Below, piece by piece: positions 1 through 6,074 of a stretch of 7,807 bases of DNA. Location: positions 1 to 7,807 of the forward strand of contig CAMOMF010000114.1 in assembly GCA_946619625.1 (NCBI GenBank). The letters run 5' to 3'. Origin of the DNA: an uncultured Bacteroidales bacterium. GTDB taxonomy: Bacteria > Bacteroidota > Bacteroidia > Bacteroidales > Paludibacteraceae. Both the position numbers and the translations under genes were made by a program. The notes beneath the pieces are model-generated. The model searched no databases. It was given only the letters and a program-made list of their open reading frames with translations, and was not told where the DNA came from. Each line of letters opens with the position of its first letter. Position 1 is the stretch's first letter.

Positions 1-1717
1 CAGGATTGACATAAAACGCATAGTATAGTGCATCGTTCTGGCGAATAACATGCGCCTCGGGGTAGTCAAATCCCCACGTGTAGAGGTGGAGGTACTCGCC
101 GCGAGACAGGTTGTTCTCCTTGTAAATCTTCATCCATTTGCGGATAAGCGCTTCTTTGTGAGGAGTGAGCAAACAGCGCTCCGCCTCGGACACATACGGA
201 TTGTCCTTGGGGTAGGTGAACTTTGTACCGATGACGGCGCCCGTGCCAATCTGCGACGCGAAATCGTCACCCCCGTCGGTCAGTTCCACATGGTCACCAT
301 AGTAGGCAAGTTGCGGCGCCATTGCAGCATATGCTTTGCGTTTCATACGCACTTGGCAGGATGACATCGGGTCGGATGCCACCGCCTGGTTGAACGTAGG
401 GATAAGGAAATAATTGACGGCACAGCCGCAGGGACAGATCTGTATGACGGCATTGGGTTTATAGGCATGCGCCTCGGCATACACTTTCTCGAAGTAGGAC
501 GGCATCTGCTCGGGTGCGTCCATGGGATTGGCGAGTTGTGAGGCTTCGTTGTAGTCGGGCAGACAACAGTTGAGGTGCTGACCGTCGATTTTCAGTCCAT
601 CGAAGTTCCAAGTATCGAGGAACATCTTCAACAAATCGCGCGTGTAGGCATCGGTTGCGGGGTTGACCGGCGACAAGTACCAACTGTCCCACCAGGTAAT
701 GAACTCGGGCGCCCACTCTTCGGTGCGAAGCAACACCTCGGGATGGTCTTTGAGCAGTTGCGTACCCGGATCGGCGGCAAGCGGTGCCCACCATAGTTTG
801 GCTTTCATGCCGCGCTTATGAATCTCGTCCGTCATACGGCGCATGTCCTTGTCTCCTCCGGGGAACCGCTCGTTGGTCTGCCAGTCGCCCTCGGCAATCT
901 GATAACCATCGTCCACATCGACCCAGCGGAAACCCAATTCCGCCACCTTGTCCAGTGTTCCGATTACTTCGTCAATAGTAAACATCCGATGGTAACCCCA
1001 TGCGCACCATACCGGCTCGAACGCTTCGGGCTCGGACGGTTTCATCTGTACGCCCTCGTTTTTCTGCATATAATCGGAGAACGTGCGCAGCGCTTCGTAG
1101 TAGTCGCCCTTGTGGGTGTAGCGGAACGCCTTGAAGCAGCGCAGCGTGTCCCCTTTCGCCAACTCGACCGCTTGCGGCAGATCATAGCGAAGACACATGG
1201 TCACCTCCTTACCGTACCGTTTCCACTCCACCGGCATGGATATCATGCGCAGGACGGGTTCGAACAAACCTATTGCCACGCCACCGTCGCGTTGCCAGAG
1301 GTCCACCACGGGTATGCCGCCACCGTAGTCGCAGTTGTTCATACCAAGATAGTTCTGTTTGCTGAACCCTTCCTTCACCGGCAGTACCCAATCCATCCTA
1401 TGCATGCTGGATGAGGGTTGCAGCGACCATACTACGGTGTCCTTGGCTTCAACCGTAGTACGGCATAGTTCGTAGGCCTGTACGGTGACAGGTTTTCCTT
1501 GGTTTACGAAGTATGTCTCAACAACTTCTAAACCAAGTACCCCCCCCACTGGCGTGATTTTCTGATATTTCTCTACATGGAAACCACCCTTGTTATATGG
1601 GAACGAACTCATTTGCGCCTCGGCACATACCAAGCGCTCCGTCTGCATGCCGGAGGAACAGCCGTCCAACAGGCAGATTAAGAACAGCGCCACTACTATG
1701 GACAAACGCGTTTTCAT
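1..1717 (-). CDS. GH36-type alpha-galactosidase-like lipoprotein (3' end cut by window edge)
   Basis: Predicted exported glycoside hydrolase, probably removing alpha-galactosyl (or related) residues from glycans at the cell envelope. The frame stays open for 572 codons from the ATG at 1715-1717 and leaves the window without a stop. The N-terminus (basic start, hydrophobic run, LLDGC with Cys20) looks like a lipoprotein signal, although Asp at -2 is atypical. A beta-rich N-terminal part of about 200 residues precedes a TIM barrel holding WVDVDDGYQ (265-273) and GLKIDG, with Asp378 as candidate nucleophile. CPCGC follows at 428-432, then an ASDP motif with Asp449 as candidate acid/base. This order matches clan GH-D enzymes, GH36 better than GH27 because of the long N-terminal domain. 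The start lies 27 nt after the stop of the upstream amidohydrolase gene, so the two are probably co-transcribed. Substrate specificity cannot be read from sequence. An 8-G run lies at codons 57-60. Confidence 0.85.
   Translation of the reverse strand, partial: MKTRLSIVVALFLICLLDGCSSGMQTERLVCAEAQMSSFPYNKGGFHVEKYQKITPVGGVLGLEVVETYFVNQGKPVTVQAYELCRTTVEAKDTVVWSLQPSSSMHRMDWVLPVKEGFSKQNYLGMNNCDYGGGIPVVDLWQRDGGVAIGLFEPVLRMISMPVEWKRYGKEVTMCLRYDLPQAVELAKGDTLRCFKAFRYTHKGDYYEALRTFSDYMQKNEGVQMKPSEPEAFEPVWCAWGYHRMFTIDEVIGTLDKVAELGFRWVDVDDGYQIAEGDWQTNERFPGGDKDMRRMTDEIHKRGMKAKLWWAPLAADPGTQLLKDHPEVLLRTEEWAPEFITWWDSWYLSPVNPATDAYTRDLLKMFLDTWNFDGLKIDGQHLNCCLPDYNEASQLANPMDAPEQMPSYFEKVYAEAHAYKPNAVIQICPCGCAVNYFLIPTFNQAVASDPMSSCQVRMKRKAYAAMAPQLAYYGDHVELTDGGDDFASQIGTGAVIGTKFTYPKDNPYVSEAERCLLTPHKEALIRKWMKIYKENNLSRGEYLHLYTWGFDYPEAHVIRQNDALYYAFYVNP
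1540..1547 (-). repeat. G8 homopolymer near the 5' end of the GH36-like gene
   Basis: Eight C on the plus strand read as eight G in the coding strand, covering parts of codons 57 to 60 (Val-Gly-Gly-Val). The frame is open as given. A one-base slip would frameshift the protein soon after the signal peptide. No comparable G or C run was noticed elsewhere in the window. Confidence 0.9.
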
Positions 1718-1744
1718 TGTAACAGATTGATTTATCAGGTGTCC

Positions 1745-2863
1745 TTACTTGTATTCATTCAGAATACGCTCTGCATTGTCATGATATATTTTCTTCAGCA
1801 CTTCGTCCGGCAGGTCAAACCCTGACAACGCCCAGTGGTAGTTGTACTCAGGGATATAGAAGTGCTCGTCATTGGTTTCCAGCACACGGAAGATATTATG
1901 GTACATCTCTGCGTCCATGCCGTTATCGGTTCCGAACAGCACGCGGTCCTGATATTTAATAAGGAACTCGCGTGTAGCGCGCGGCGTATGGGCAGACTCT
2001 GCCACACGGGCTGCAATATCCACGTACATGTTGGGGTACTTGTCCAGCATGGCACCCAAGCGCGGCAGGTCGTGGTTCATGTTGAGGTAATGGCAGGCGA
2101 TGAACAGCGTTTTCGGGTTGTCCCGTACGGCGTTCTCAAACGTGTTCACCAAACCTTCATACCCCATGCAATTGGTTGTATCCACATGCCAGGCGACACC
2201 GTTGGGCAGACCGTCATTGGTCTCGTCCATAGGCAGATACATCCAGATGGGTTCGCCAATATGGATGCTTACCGGCATACGCAGTTCGGCACATTTCTCC
2301 AACAACGGCTTTACGCGCGGGTCGTCTATATGGATTCCCACTCCCTCTACAGGGCGCGCATACAGGTCCCCCTCGCCCTTGTCGCCCAACTCGCCGATAC
2401 CAACAGCGCCCAAAGCATGATACCGCTCCAATGTTTCCAACGAGCGGGCAACACCTTCGGGCGTGTCGATATCTGAATAATCAAAACAACACCAAAAGCG
2501 AAAACGTTTTTTATATGGGGCATATGCTTCTATTACCTCTTCAAACGGACGGCCGATCCAAGCGCAATGCATGACCGCTGTATGTTGTACACCCACAGCG
2601 TCCATCACACGCACCCATTCCTCTATCTGTTCAGCGGTTTCGGCATAATCATGCGAGTGCATGTCGATGATTGGGAACTTCGCCCGTTCCACCCGGGTTT
2701 GGGGAATGTTATTCACCACTTGCGGGCGGAAATTGTTGAGCAGAATAGTGTCAACAGGAGAGACAGCCGCCTCGCCGGTAGCCTGTTTGGTTGTACACGC
2801 AGCGAACAGAACCGCAGCGAACAAAACCGTAAATGTGACTGAGTTTTTCATACACTTTTTCAT
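1745..2863 (-). CDS. Amidohydrolase-2 superfamily lipoprotein (TIM-barrel metal-dependent hydrolase)
   Basis: Predicted secreted, membrane-anchored metal hydrolase; substrate unknown. With the ATG at 2861-2863 it has 372 residues. The N-terminus is a lipoprotein signal ending in LFAAC (Cys23). The barrel carries the superfamily metal ligands in order: DMHSH (His69 and His71, strand 1 HxH), SIHIGEP (His201), ACHYLNM (His258) and LFGTDNG (Asp313). This pattern fits PF04909 proteins, a group including decarboxylases such as ACMSD and assorted lactone hydrolases, so neither amide hydrolysis nor decarboxylation can be assumed. An in-frame TTG at 2873-2875 would lengthen the protein by four residues but lies inside the promoter -7 box, so it is rejected. 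A second ATG at 2849-2851 gives a leader of about 17 nt rather than about 5 nt and an equally good signal peptide; it may be the true start. The gene is first in an operon with the GH36-like gene and divergent from the DeoR-type regulator. Confidence 0.87.
   Translation of the reverse strand: MKKCMKNSVTFTVLFAAVLFAACTTKQATGEAAVSPVDTILLNNFRPQVVNNIPQTRVERAKFPIIDMHSHDYAETAEQIEEWVRVMDAVGVQHTAVMHCAWIGRPFEEVIEAYAPYKKRFRFWCCFDYSDIDTPEGVARSLETLERYHALGAVGIGELGDKGEGDLYARPVEGVGIHIDDPRVKPLLEKCAELRMPVSIHIGEPIWMYLPMDETNDGLPNGVAWHVDTTNCMGYEGLVNTFENAVRDNPKTLFIACHYLNMNHDLPRLGAMLDKYPNMYVDIAARVAESAHTPRATREFLIKYQDRVLFGTDNGMDAEMYHNIFRVLETNDEHFYIPEYNYHWALSGFDLPDEVLKKIYHDNAERILNEYK
2798..2827 (-). repeat. Tandem 15-nt duplication inside the amidohydrolase signal peptide
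   Basis: Two adjacent 15-nt units (2798-2812 and 2813-2827) agree at 14 of 15 positions. In the minus-strand gene they encode VLFAA twice in a row, forming most of the hydrophobic core just before the lipobox cysteine. The repeat is in frame, so gain or loss of a unit would change signal length by five residues without a frameshift. Confidence 0.85.
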
Positions 2864-2872
2864 TTTCGGCTG

Positions 2873-2904
2873 CAAAGTTACTACATTTTTAAGGTAAAAA
2901 CAAA
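2873..2904 (-). promoter_or_regulatory. Bacteroidetes-type promoter for the amidohydrolase/GH36 operon
   Basis: On the minus strand, TTTG (complement of 2901-2904) is followed by a 20-nt spacer and TAACTTTG (complement of 2873-2880). This matches the Bacteroidetes housekeeping consensus TTTG-N19/20-TAnnTTTG. Transcription would be expected to begin near 2868, leaving a very short leader before the ATG at 2863 or about 17 nt before the ATG at 2851. No Shine-Dalgarno sequence is visible, as is common in this phylum. Confidence 0.75.
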
Positions 2905-2929
2905 TAATGAAATATGCTCTATAACATAT

Positions 2930-3032
2930 TTTCGAAACGTTTCAACACAATCACCACGTTTTCAGTTTCTTATAAAAACAAAAAAGATTGCACGACTACT
3001 TTCGTAACATTTCGAAAACAGAGAAACGAAAC
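2930..3032. promoter_or_regulatory. Cluster of TTTCG/CGAAA half-sites in the divergent control region (possible operators)
   Basis: This stretch between the two divergent promoters holds the perfect 10-bp palindrome GAAACGTTTC (2934-2943), the palindrome TTTCGAAA (3010-3017), TTTCG at 2930-2934 and 3000-3004, and the direct repeat GAAACGAAAC (3023-3032). The first palindrome is centred about 70 nt upstream of the predicted start of the minus-strand operon. It resembles operators of LacI/GalR-type regulators, which share a central CG. Which protein binds, if any, is inference; the adjacent DeoR-type gene is one candidate. The region is AT-rich, so chance is a real alternative. Confidence 0.35.
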
Positions 3033-3048
3033 TTTTTTGCCCCAAATG

Positions 3049-3083
3049 CTTGCATATTTCAAAAAAAAGCAGTATCTTTGCAC
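3049..3083 (+). promoter_or_regulatory. Bacteroidetes-type promoter for the DeoR-family gene (copy A of a repeated module)
   Basis: TTG at 3050-3052, a 20-nt spacer containing eight consecutive A, and TATCTTTG at 3073-3080 fit the TTTG/TAnnTTTG consensus. Transcription should start near 3085, giving a leader of about 95 nt before the ATG at 3181. The 35-nt block 3049-3083 recurs at 4034-4068 with one substitution (t3058 against a4043). Confidence 0.8.
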
Positions 3084-3098
3084 GAAATATCAATTTAG

Positions 3099-3173
3099 GG
3101 CACTTCTAAGAATTAGCACGGTGCACGTTTTTAGTTAAGCCCGTTAGTTAATAAATCAGGCACTTTTAAATTA
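3099..3173 (+). promoter_or_regulatory. Repeat-rich leader of the DeoR-family gene (possible operator or RNA element)
   Basis: The untranslated leader contains three small structures. An imperfect direct repeat beginning GGCACTT lies at 3099-3115 and 3159-3173. TTAGTTAA occurs twice, 13 nt apart, at 3131-3138 and 3144-3151. An inverted repeat GCAC-G-GTGC lies at 3116-3124. Sites just downstream of the transcription start would suit autorepression by the DeoR-type product, but nothing here matches a known riboswitch and the assignment is speculative. Confidence 0.3.
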
Positions 3174-3180
3174 TGAACAT

Positions 3181-3957
3181 ATGAATCCCTCTTCCGCCAA
3201 AGAACGCAGAGCGCTCATCATGCGCCAGTTAGAGCAAAAAGAAGAAGTGCTCGTAACCGAACTCAGCAAGGAAACAGGCATTTCGGAAGTGACTATCCGA
3301 AAGGACCTGACCATCCTGCAAAACCGCAACCTGCTCGTCAGAACACGTGGCGGCGCCATGCGCAAACCTGTTGAGAACCAAAACGAAGATATTACCATTG
3401 CCAAAAAGGGGATGTTCAATTTCCGCGAAAAAGAACGCATTGGTGCGGAGGCGGCGAAACTCATCAAGGACGGCGACTTTATTATGCTTGACTCCGGCAC
3501 TACCACCCTTGAGGTGGCACGGCACCTTGAACGTTTTCAGCATCTGAAAATCATCACCAATGCCATGAACATCGCCACGGAACTGATGATGTACAAGCGT
3601 TTCGAAGTCATTCTGCTCGGCGGAAACCTCCGCGTCAACAGTCATAGTACCGTCGGTCCGCTCGCCATGTCCGTACTAAGAAACTTCAGTGCATACAAGC
3701 TGTTCCTCGGTGTGGACTCTTTCTCCCTCGAAGACGGAGTGTCCACCCCCAGCATGGAAGAAGCGCTGCTCAACCAAATCATGATTCAACAGGCGGACAA
3801 AGTTATTGCCGTCTTCGACTCATCCAAGTTCGACAAGCGCAGCTATGTCCACATAGCCGAGGCGCGCGAGATTGACTGCATCATTACCGACCATGCCATT
3901 CCCGACGGCGTCCGCTCCAAACTAAAGCAGGCGGGCATCGAACTGCGCGTGGTGTAA
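3181..3957 (+). CDS. DeoR-family transcriptional regulator (GlpR/AgaR type)
   Basis: Cytoplasmic DNA-binding repressor expected to respond to a phosphorylated sugar. Its 258 residues match the usual family length. The N-terminal winged helix-turn-helix includes ELSKETGISEVTIRKDL (27-43), followed by the family-typical RTRGGA (55-59 region). The C-terminal sensor domain, with the ribose-5-phosphate-isomerase-like fold of this family, carries LDSGTTT (103-109), ITNAMNIA (125-132), LLGGNLR (145-151), a VGP turn (158-160) and FLGVDSFSLEDG (175-186). ATG 3181 is preferred because the HTH follows at the usual distance; an ATG at 3173 is out of frame and meets a stop after three codons. The gene is divergent from the amidohydrolase/GH36 operon, which makes that operon and its own promoter the first candidate targets. 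The inducer cannot be named from sequence. No clear terminator follows the gene. Confidence 0.93.
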   Translation: MNPSSAKERRALIMRQLEQKEEVLVTELSKETGISEVTIRKDLTILQNRNLLVRTRGGAMRKPVENQNEDITIAKKGMFNFREKERIGAEAAKLIKDGDFIMLDSGTTTLEVARHLERFQHLKIITNAMNIATELMMYKRFEVILLGGNLRVNSHSTVGPLAMSVLRNFSAYKLFLGVDSFSLEDGVSTPSMEEALLNQIMIQQADKVIAVFDSSKFDKRSYVHIAEAREIDCIITDHAIPDGVRSKLKQAGIELRVV

Positions 3958-4033
3958 CAAGGCGGGGACTGGCAATAAAAGCCGGCAAGGAGTGGCGGAC
4001 TTGAGGCAAAAAATTCACTTTTTTCGCTTTTTC

Positions 4034-4068
4034 CTTGCATATATCAAAAAAAAGCAGTATCTTTGCAC
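4034..4068 (+). promoter_or_regulatory. Bacteroidetes-type promoter for the lipoprotein-queG-rpiB operon (copy B of a repeated module)
   Basis: TTG at 4035-4037, a 20-nt spacer with an A8 run, and TATCTTTG at 4058-4065 reproduce the phylum consensus. The predicted start near 4070 gives a leader of about 22 nt to the ATG at 4092. Over 35 nt it equals the promoter of the DeoR-type gene except for one base. It lies in the 134-nt gap after that gene, which otherwise holds no feature I can support, and implies the downstream operon has its own transcription start. Confidence 0.8.
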
Positions 4069-4091
4069 ATTCATTCTATTAGATATTATTT

Positions 4092-5159
4092 ATGAACGTA
4101 ACAAAACATACCTTTTTCACCATACTCGTGCTGCTACTGCTGAGCAGTTGCGGGCACGACAAGTTCACCGTCTTCGGAACTATTGACAACAGCGAGGGAC
4201 AAACACTCTACCTGGAGCAACTCACCCTCACGAAGGCAGTGCCTGTTGACTCTGCTGTGCTGTCCAAGCACGGAACGTTCAAGTTCCATTGCGCCCGCCC
4301 CGAGTACCCCGACCTCTACCGTCTGCGCATCGGCAACAAGTTTCTTGTCCTTGCCATTGACTCTCTGGAGACAGTCACCGTGAGCGCGAAAGACAACACC
4401 TTCGCCGAAACAGCCATCGCCGGCTCGCCCAAGTCGCAACAGATACAGGAACTCCGCCGCTCCCTGCGCGAGAAACCTCTGGACGAACACAAAGCCTACG
4501 CCAGGGACCTTATCCTGCAAGCACCCAACAGCATGGTCGCGTACTACGCTCTGTTCCAGCAGAAAGGCGGGATGCCCGTCTTCGACATCTACGACAAGGC
4601 GGACCGCGTCTGTTACTCGGCAGTGGCGACCGCTTTCAACACGTGGATGCCGCGGTACAAGCGCTCCGAAGTACTCTACAACCAAGTGCTGGATGTCATC
4701 AATGGCGAGCGCCGCGCACTCAATGCCGCCACCATGCAGGCGTTTATTGAGGAGTCTGAGAACAGTTTCCTCGATATCGCCCTACCCGACGAAAACGGCA
4801 CGGAACAGGCGCTGTCCGGATACAAGGGCAAACTCATTGTTCTTGACTTCACCACCGCCCTCATGGAGCGGTACACAGGCTACATTTTCGAGATGAAAGA
4901 GATATACAACGCCTACCATTCACGCGGCGTAGAGATATACGAAGTGTACCCCGACCCGAGCCGGCTGATTTGGGAAGAACAGGTGCGCGCCCTGCCATGG
5001 ACGACTGTCCGCACCGAGAACGGCGTGAACGACATGGCGTTTGCCACCTACAACGTCACGGCACTGCCCACCCTGTTCCTCATCAACCGCAAGGGAGAGG
5101 TGATCGGACGCTTCACCGACTTTGAGGAACTCCGTAAAGCCATTGACAAGGCACTATGA
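4092..5159 (+). CDS. DUF4369 / TlpA-like thioredoxin-fold lipoprotein lacking the CxxC active site
   Basis: Predicted envelope lipoprotein of 355 residues with no assigned function. The signal peptide ends in LLSSC (Cys20). Residues about 24-115 resemble the DUF4369 domain (FTVFGTIDN, DSAVLSKHGTFKF, then a strand-rich stretch), followed by a helical linker to about 220. The C-terminal part (about 225-355) follows the AhpC/TSA-TlpA layout: GKLIVLDF (246-253), a central EIYEVYPDPS segment and a TALPTLFLI cis-proline loop (Pro326) before NRKGEVIGRF. In redox-active relatives LDF is followed by WASWCGPC; here that stretch reads TTALMERY (254-261), so both catalytic cysteines are missing. The only other cysteines are Cys68 and Cys174. 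A thiol-disulfide oxidoreductase role is therefore unlikely; a structural or binding role is inference. Its stop overlaps the queG start by four bases, and it has its own promoter. Confidence 0.85.
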   Translation: MNVTKHTFFTILVLLLLSSCGHDKFTVFGTIDNSEGQTLYLEQLTLTKAVPVDSAVLSKHGTFKFHCARPEYPDLYRLRIGNKFLVLAIDSLETVTVSAKDNTFAETAIAGSPKSQQIQELRRSLREKPLDEHKAYARDLILQAPNSMVAYYALFQQKGGMPVFDIYDKADRVCYSAVATAFNTWMPRYKRSEVLYNQVLDVINGERRALNAATMQAFIEESENSFLDIALPDENGTEQALSGYKGKLIVLDFTTALMERYTGYIFEMKEIYNAYHSRGVEIYEVYPDPSRLIWEEQVRALPWTTVRTENGVNDMAFATYNVTALPTLFLINRKGEVIGRFTDFEELRKAIDKAL

Positions 5160-6040
5160 TCGTCCCCTCGTGCATACGGGACTTCGCGCTGGAAGCAGGT
5201 TTTGACGATGCCGGTGCCACCCATGCCCACCGTCTGGACGAGGACGCACAAAGGCTGGAAGCATGGCTTCGGAAGGGTTGCGAGGGGTCGATGCAGTACA
5301 TGGCGGAGAACTTTGAAAAACGAGTCAATCCGGAGGCACTCGTGCCGGGCACAAAGACCGTGGTTTGCGCGGTTCTGTCGTACTACAAGCACAACCCGCA
5401 GCCGCAAGGTGCACCTTACATCGCCCTGAGCGGACTGTCCGAGCGAGACTACCACGAGGTGGTCAAACAGAAACTGCTGCGTTTGGAGCACTCTCTCATC
5501 GCCGAGTACGGACCCGCCGTGGTGAACAACGACTACCAACACCTGTTCTGCGACTCTGCACCGGTGTTGGAGCGCGCCTGGGCGAGAGAATGCGGTTTAG
5601 GTTGGATTGGTAAGAACCGCCAGTTTATCCATCCCACGTTGGGCAGTTACGTGCACCTGGGTATTCTGTTCCTGAACGAGGCACTCGTGCCCGACGAACC
5701 GACGCCGGCAGCCGCGAACCGCTGCGCAGACTGCAACCTCTGCCTGCGTGCCTGCCCCACCAAGGCGATACGCGAAGACGGCATGGACGCCAGACGCTGT
5801 GTGTCGTACCTCACCATCGAACGCAAAGAGCCCTTGCCCGACGAGCACAAAGACAAGCCATACATGGGGCTTTACGGCTGTGACAACTGCCAGCGCGTCT
5901 GTCCCTACAACAGCGACCTTACGCCCGACAGACATCCGGAGCTGAGCGCCAACCCGCTTTTTGCGCAGATGACCGCACAAGACTGGCAAGCCACCTCGCG
6001 CCGCCAAAAAAGCAAACTGCTCCGCCGCCTCGCCAAATAA
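5156..6040 (+). CDS. queG: Epoxyqueuosine reductase QueG
   Basis: Cytoplasmic cobalamin- and iron-sulfur-dependent enzyme that reduces epoxyqueuosine to queuosine in tRNA, the last step of de novo queuosine synthesis at the wobble base of GUN anticodons. The family motif CDSAPVLERAWA (132-143) contains the conserved Asp133, and GLGWIGKN follows at 147-154. Eight cysteines are placed for two [4Fe-4S] clusters: Cys190, 193, 196 and 200 (CADCNLCLRACP), Cys215, and Cys242, 245 and 249 (CDNCQRVCP). At 294 residues it is the short form without the C-terminal HEAT-like extension found in some homologues; nothing essential appears missing. ATG 5156 overlaps the upstream TGA as ATGA, indicating translational coupling, and no separate ribosome binding site is needed or seen. 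No other queuosine gene is in the window, and its lipoprotein neighbour has no known link to tRNA modification. Confidence 0.97.
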   Translation: MIVPSCIRDFALEAGFDDAGATHAHRLDEDAQRLEAWLRKGCEGSMQYMAENFEKRVNPEALVPGTKTVVCAVLSYYKHNPQPQGAPYIALSGLSERDYHEVVKQKLLRLEHSLIAEYGPAVVNNDYQHLFCDSAPVLERAWARECGLGWIGKNRQFIHPTLGSYVHLGILFLNEALVPDEPTPAAANRCADCNLCLRACPTKAIREDGMDARRCVSYLTIERKEPLPDEHKDKPYMGLYGCDNCQRVCPYNSDLTPDRHPELSANPLFAQMTAQDWQATSRRQKSKLLRRLAK

Positions 6041-6074
6041 CGGAATATCGACAAAATGACAAAAACAATATAAT

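Noticed and set aside
818..1414. 198-residue plus-strand frame opposite the GH36-like gene
   Set aside because: It is antisense to a frame that stays open for 572 codons and carries clear GH36 motifs; the composition is that of a shadow frame.
1835..2476. 213-residue plus-strand frame opposite the amidohydrolase
   Set aside because: It is antisense to conserved metal-ligand motifs and shows no domain features of its own.
2914..3138. 74-residue plus-strand frame in the divergent control region
   Set aside because: It runs straight through the predicted promoter of the DeoR-type gene, has low-complexity K/F-rich content from AT-rich DNA, and its KKKQYLCT piece is the translated promoter module.
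3958..4033. Possible terminator after the DeoR-type gene
   Set aside because: GCCGGC and an A6/T6 pair are present, but no stable GC stem followed by a U tract could be drawn, so no terminator is claimed.
3992..4186. 64-residue plus-strand frame before the DUF4369 lipoprotein
   Set aside because: It spans the second promoter module and enters the lipoprotein gene out of frame; the similarity to the previous frame comes only from the repeated promoter.
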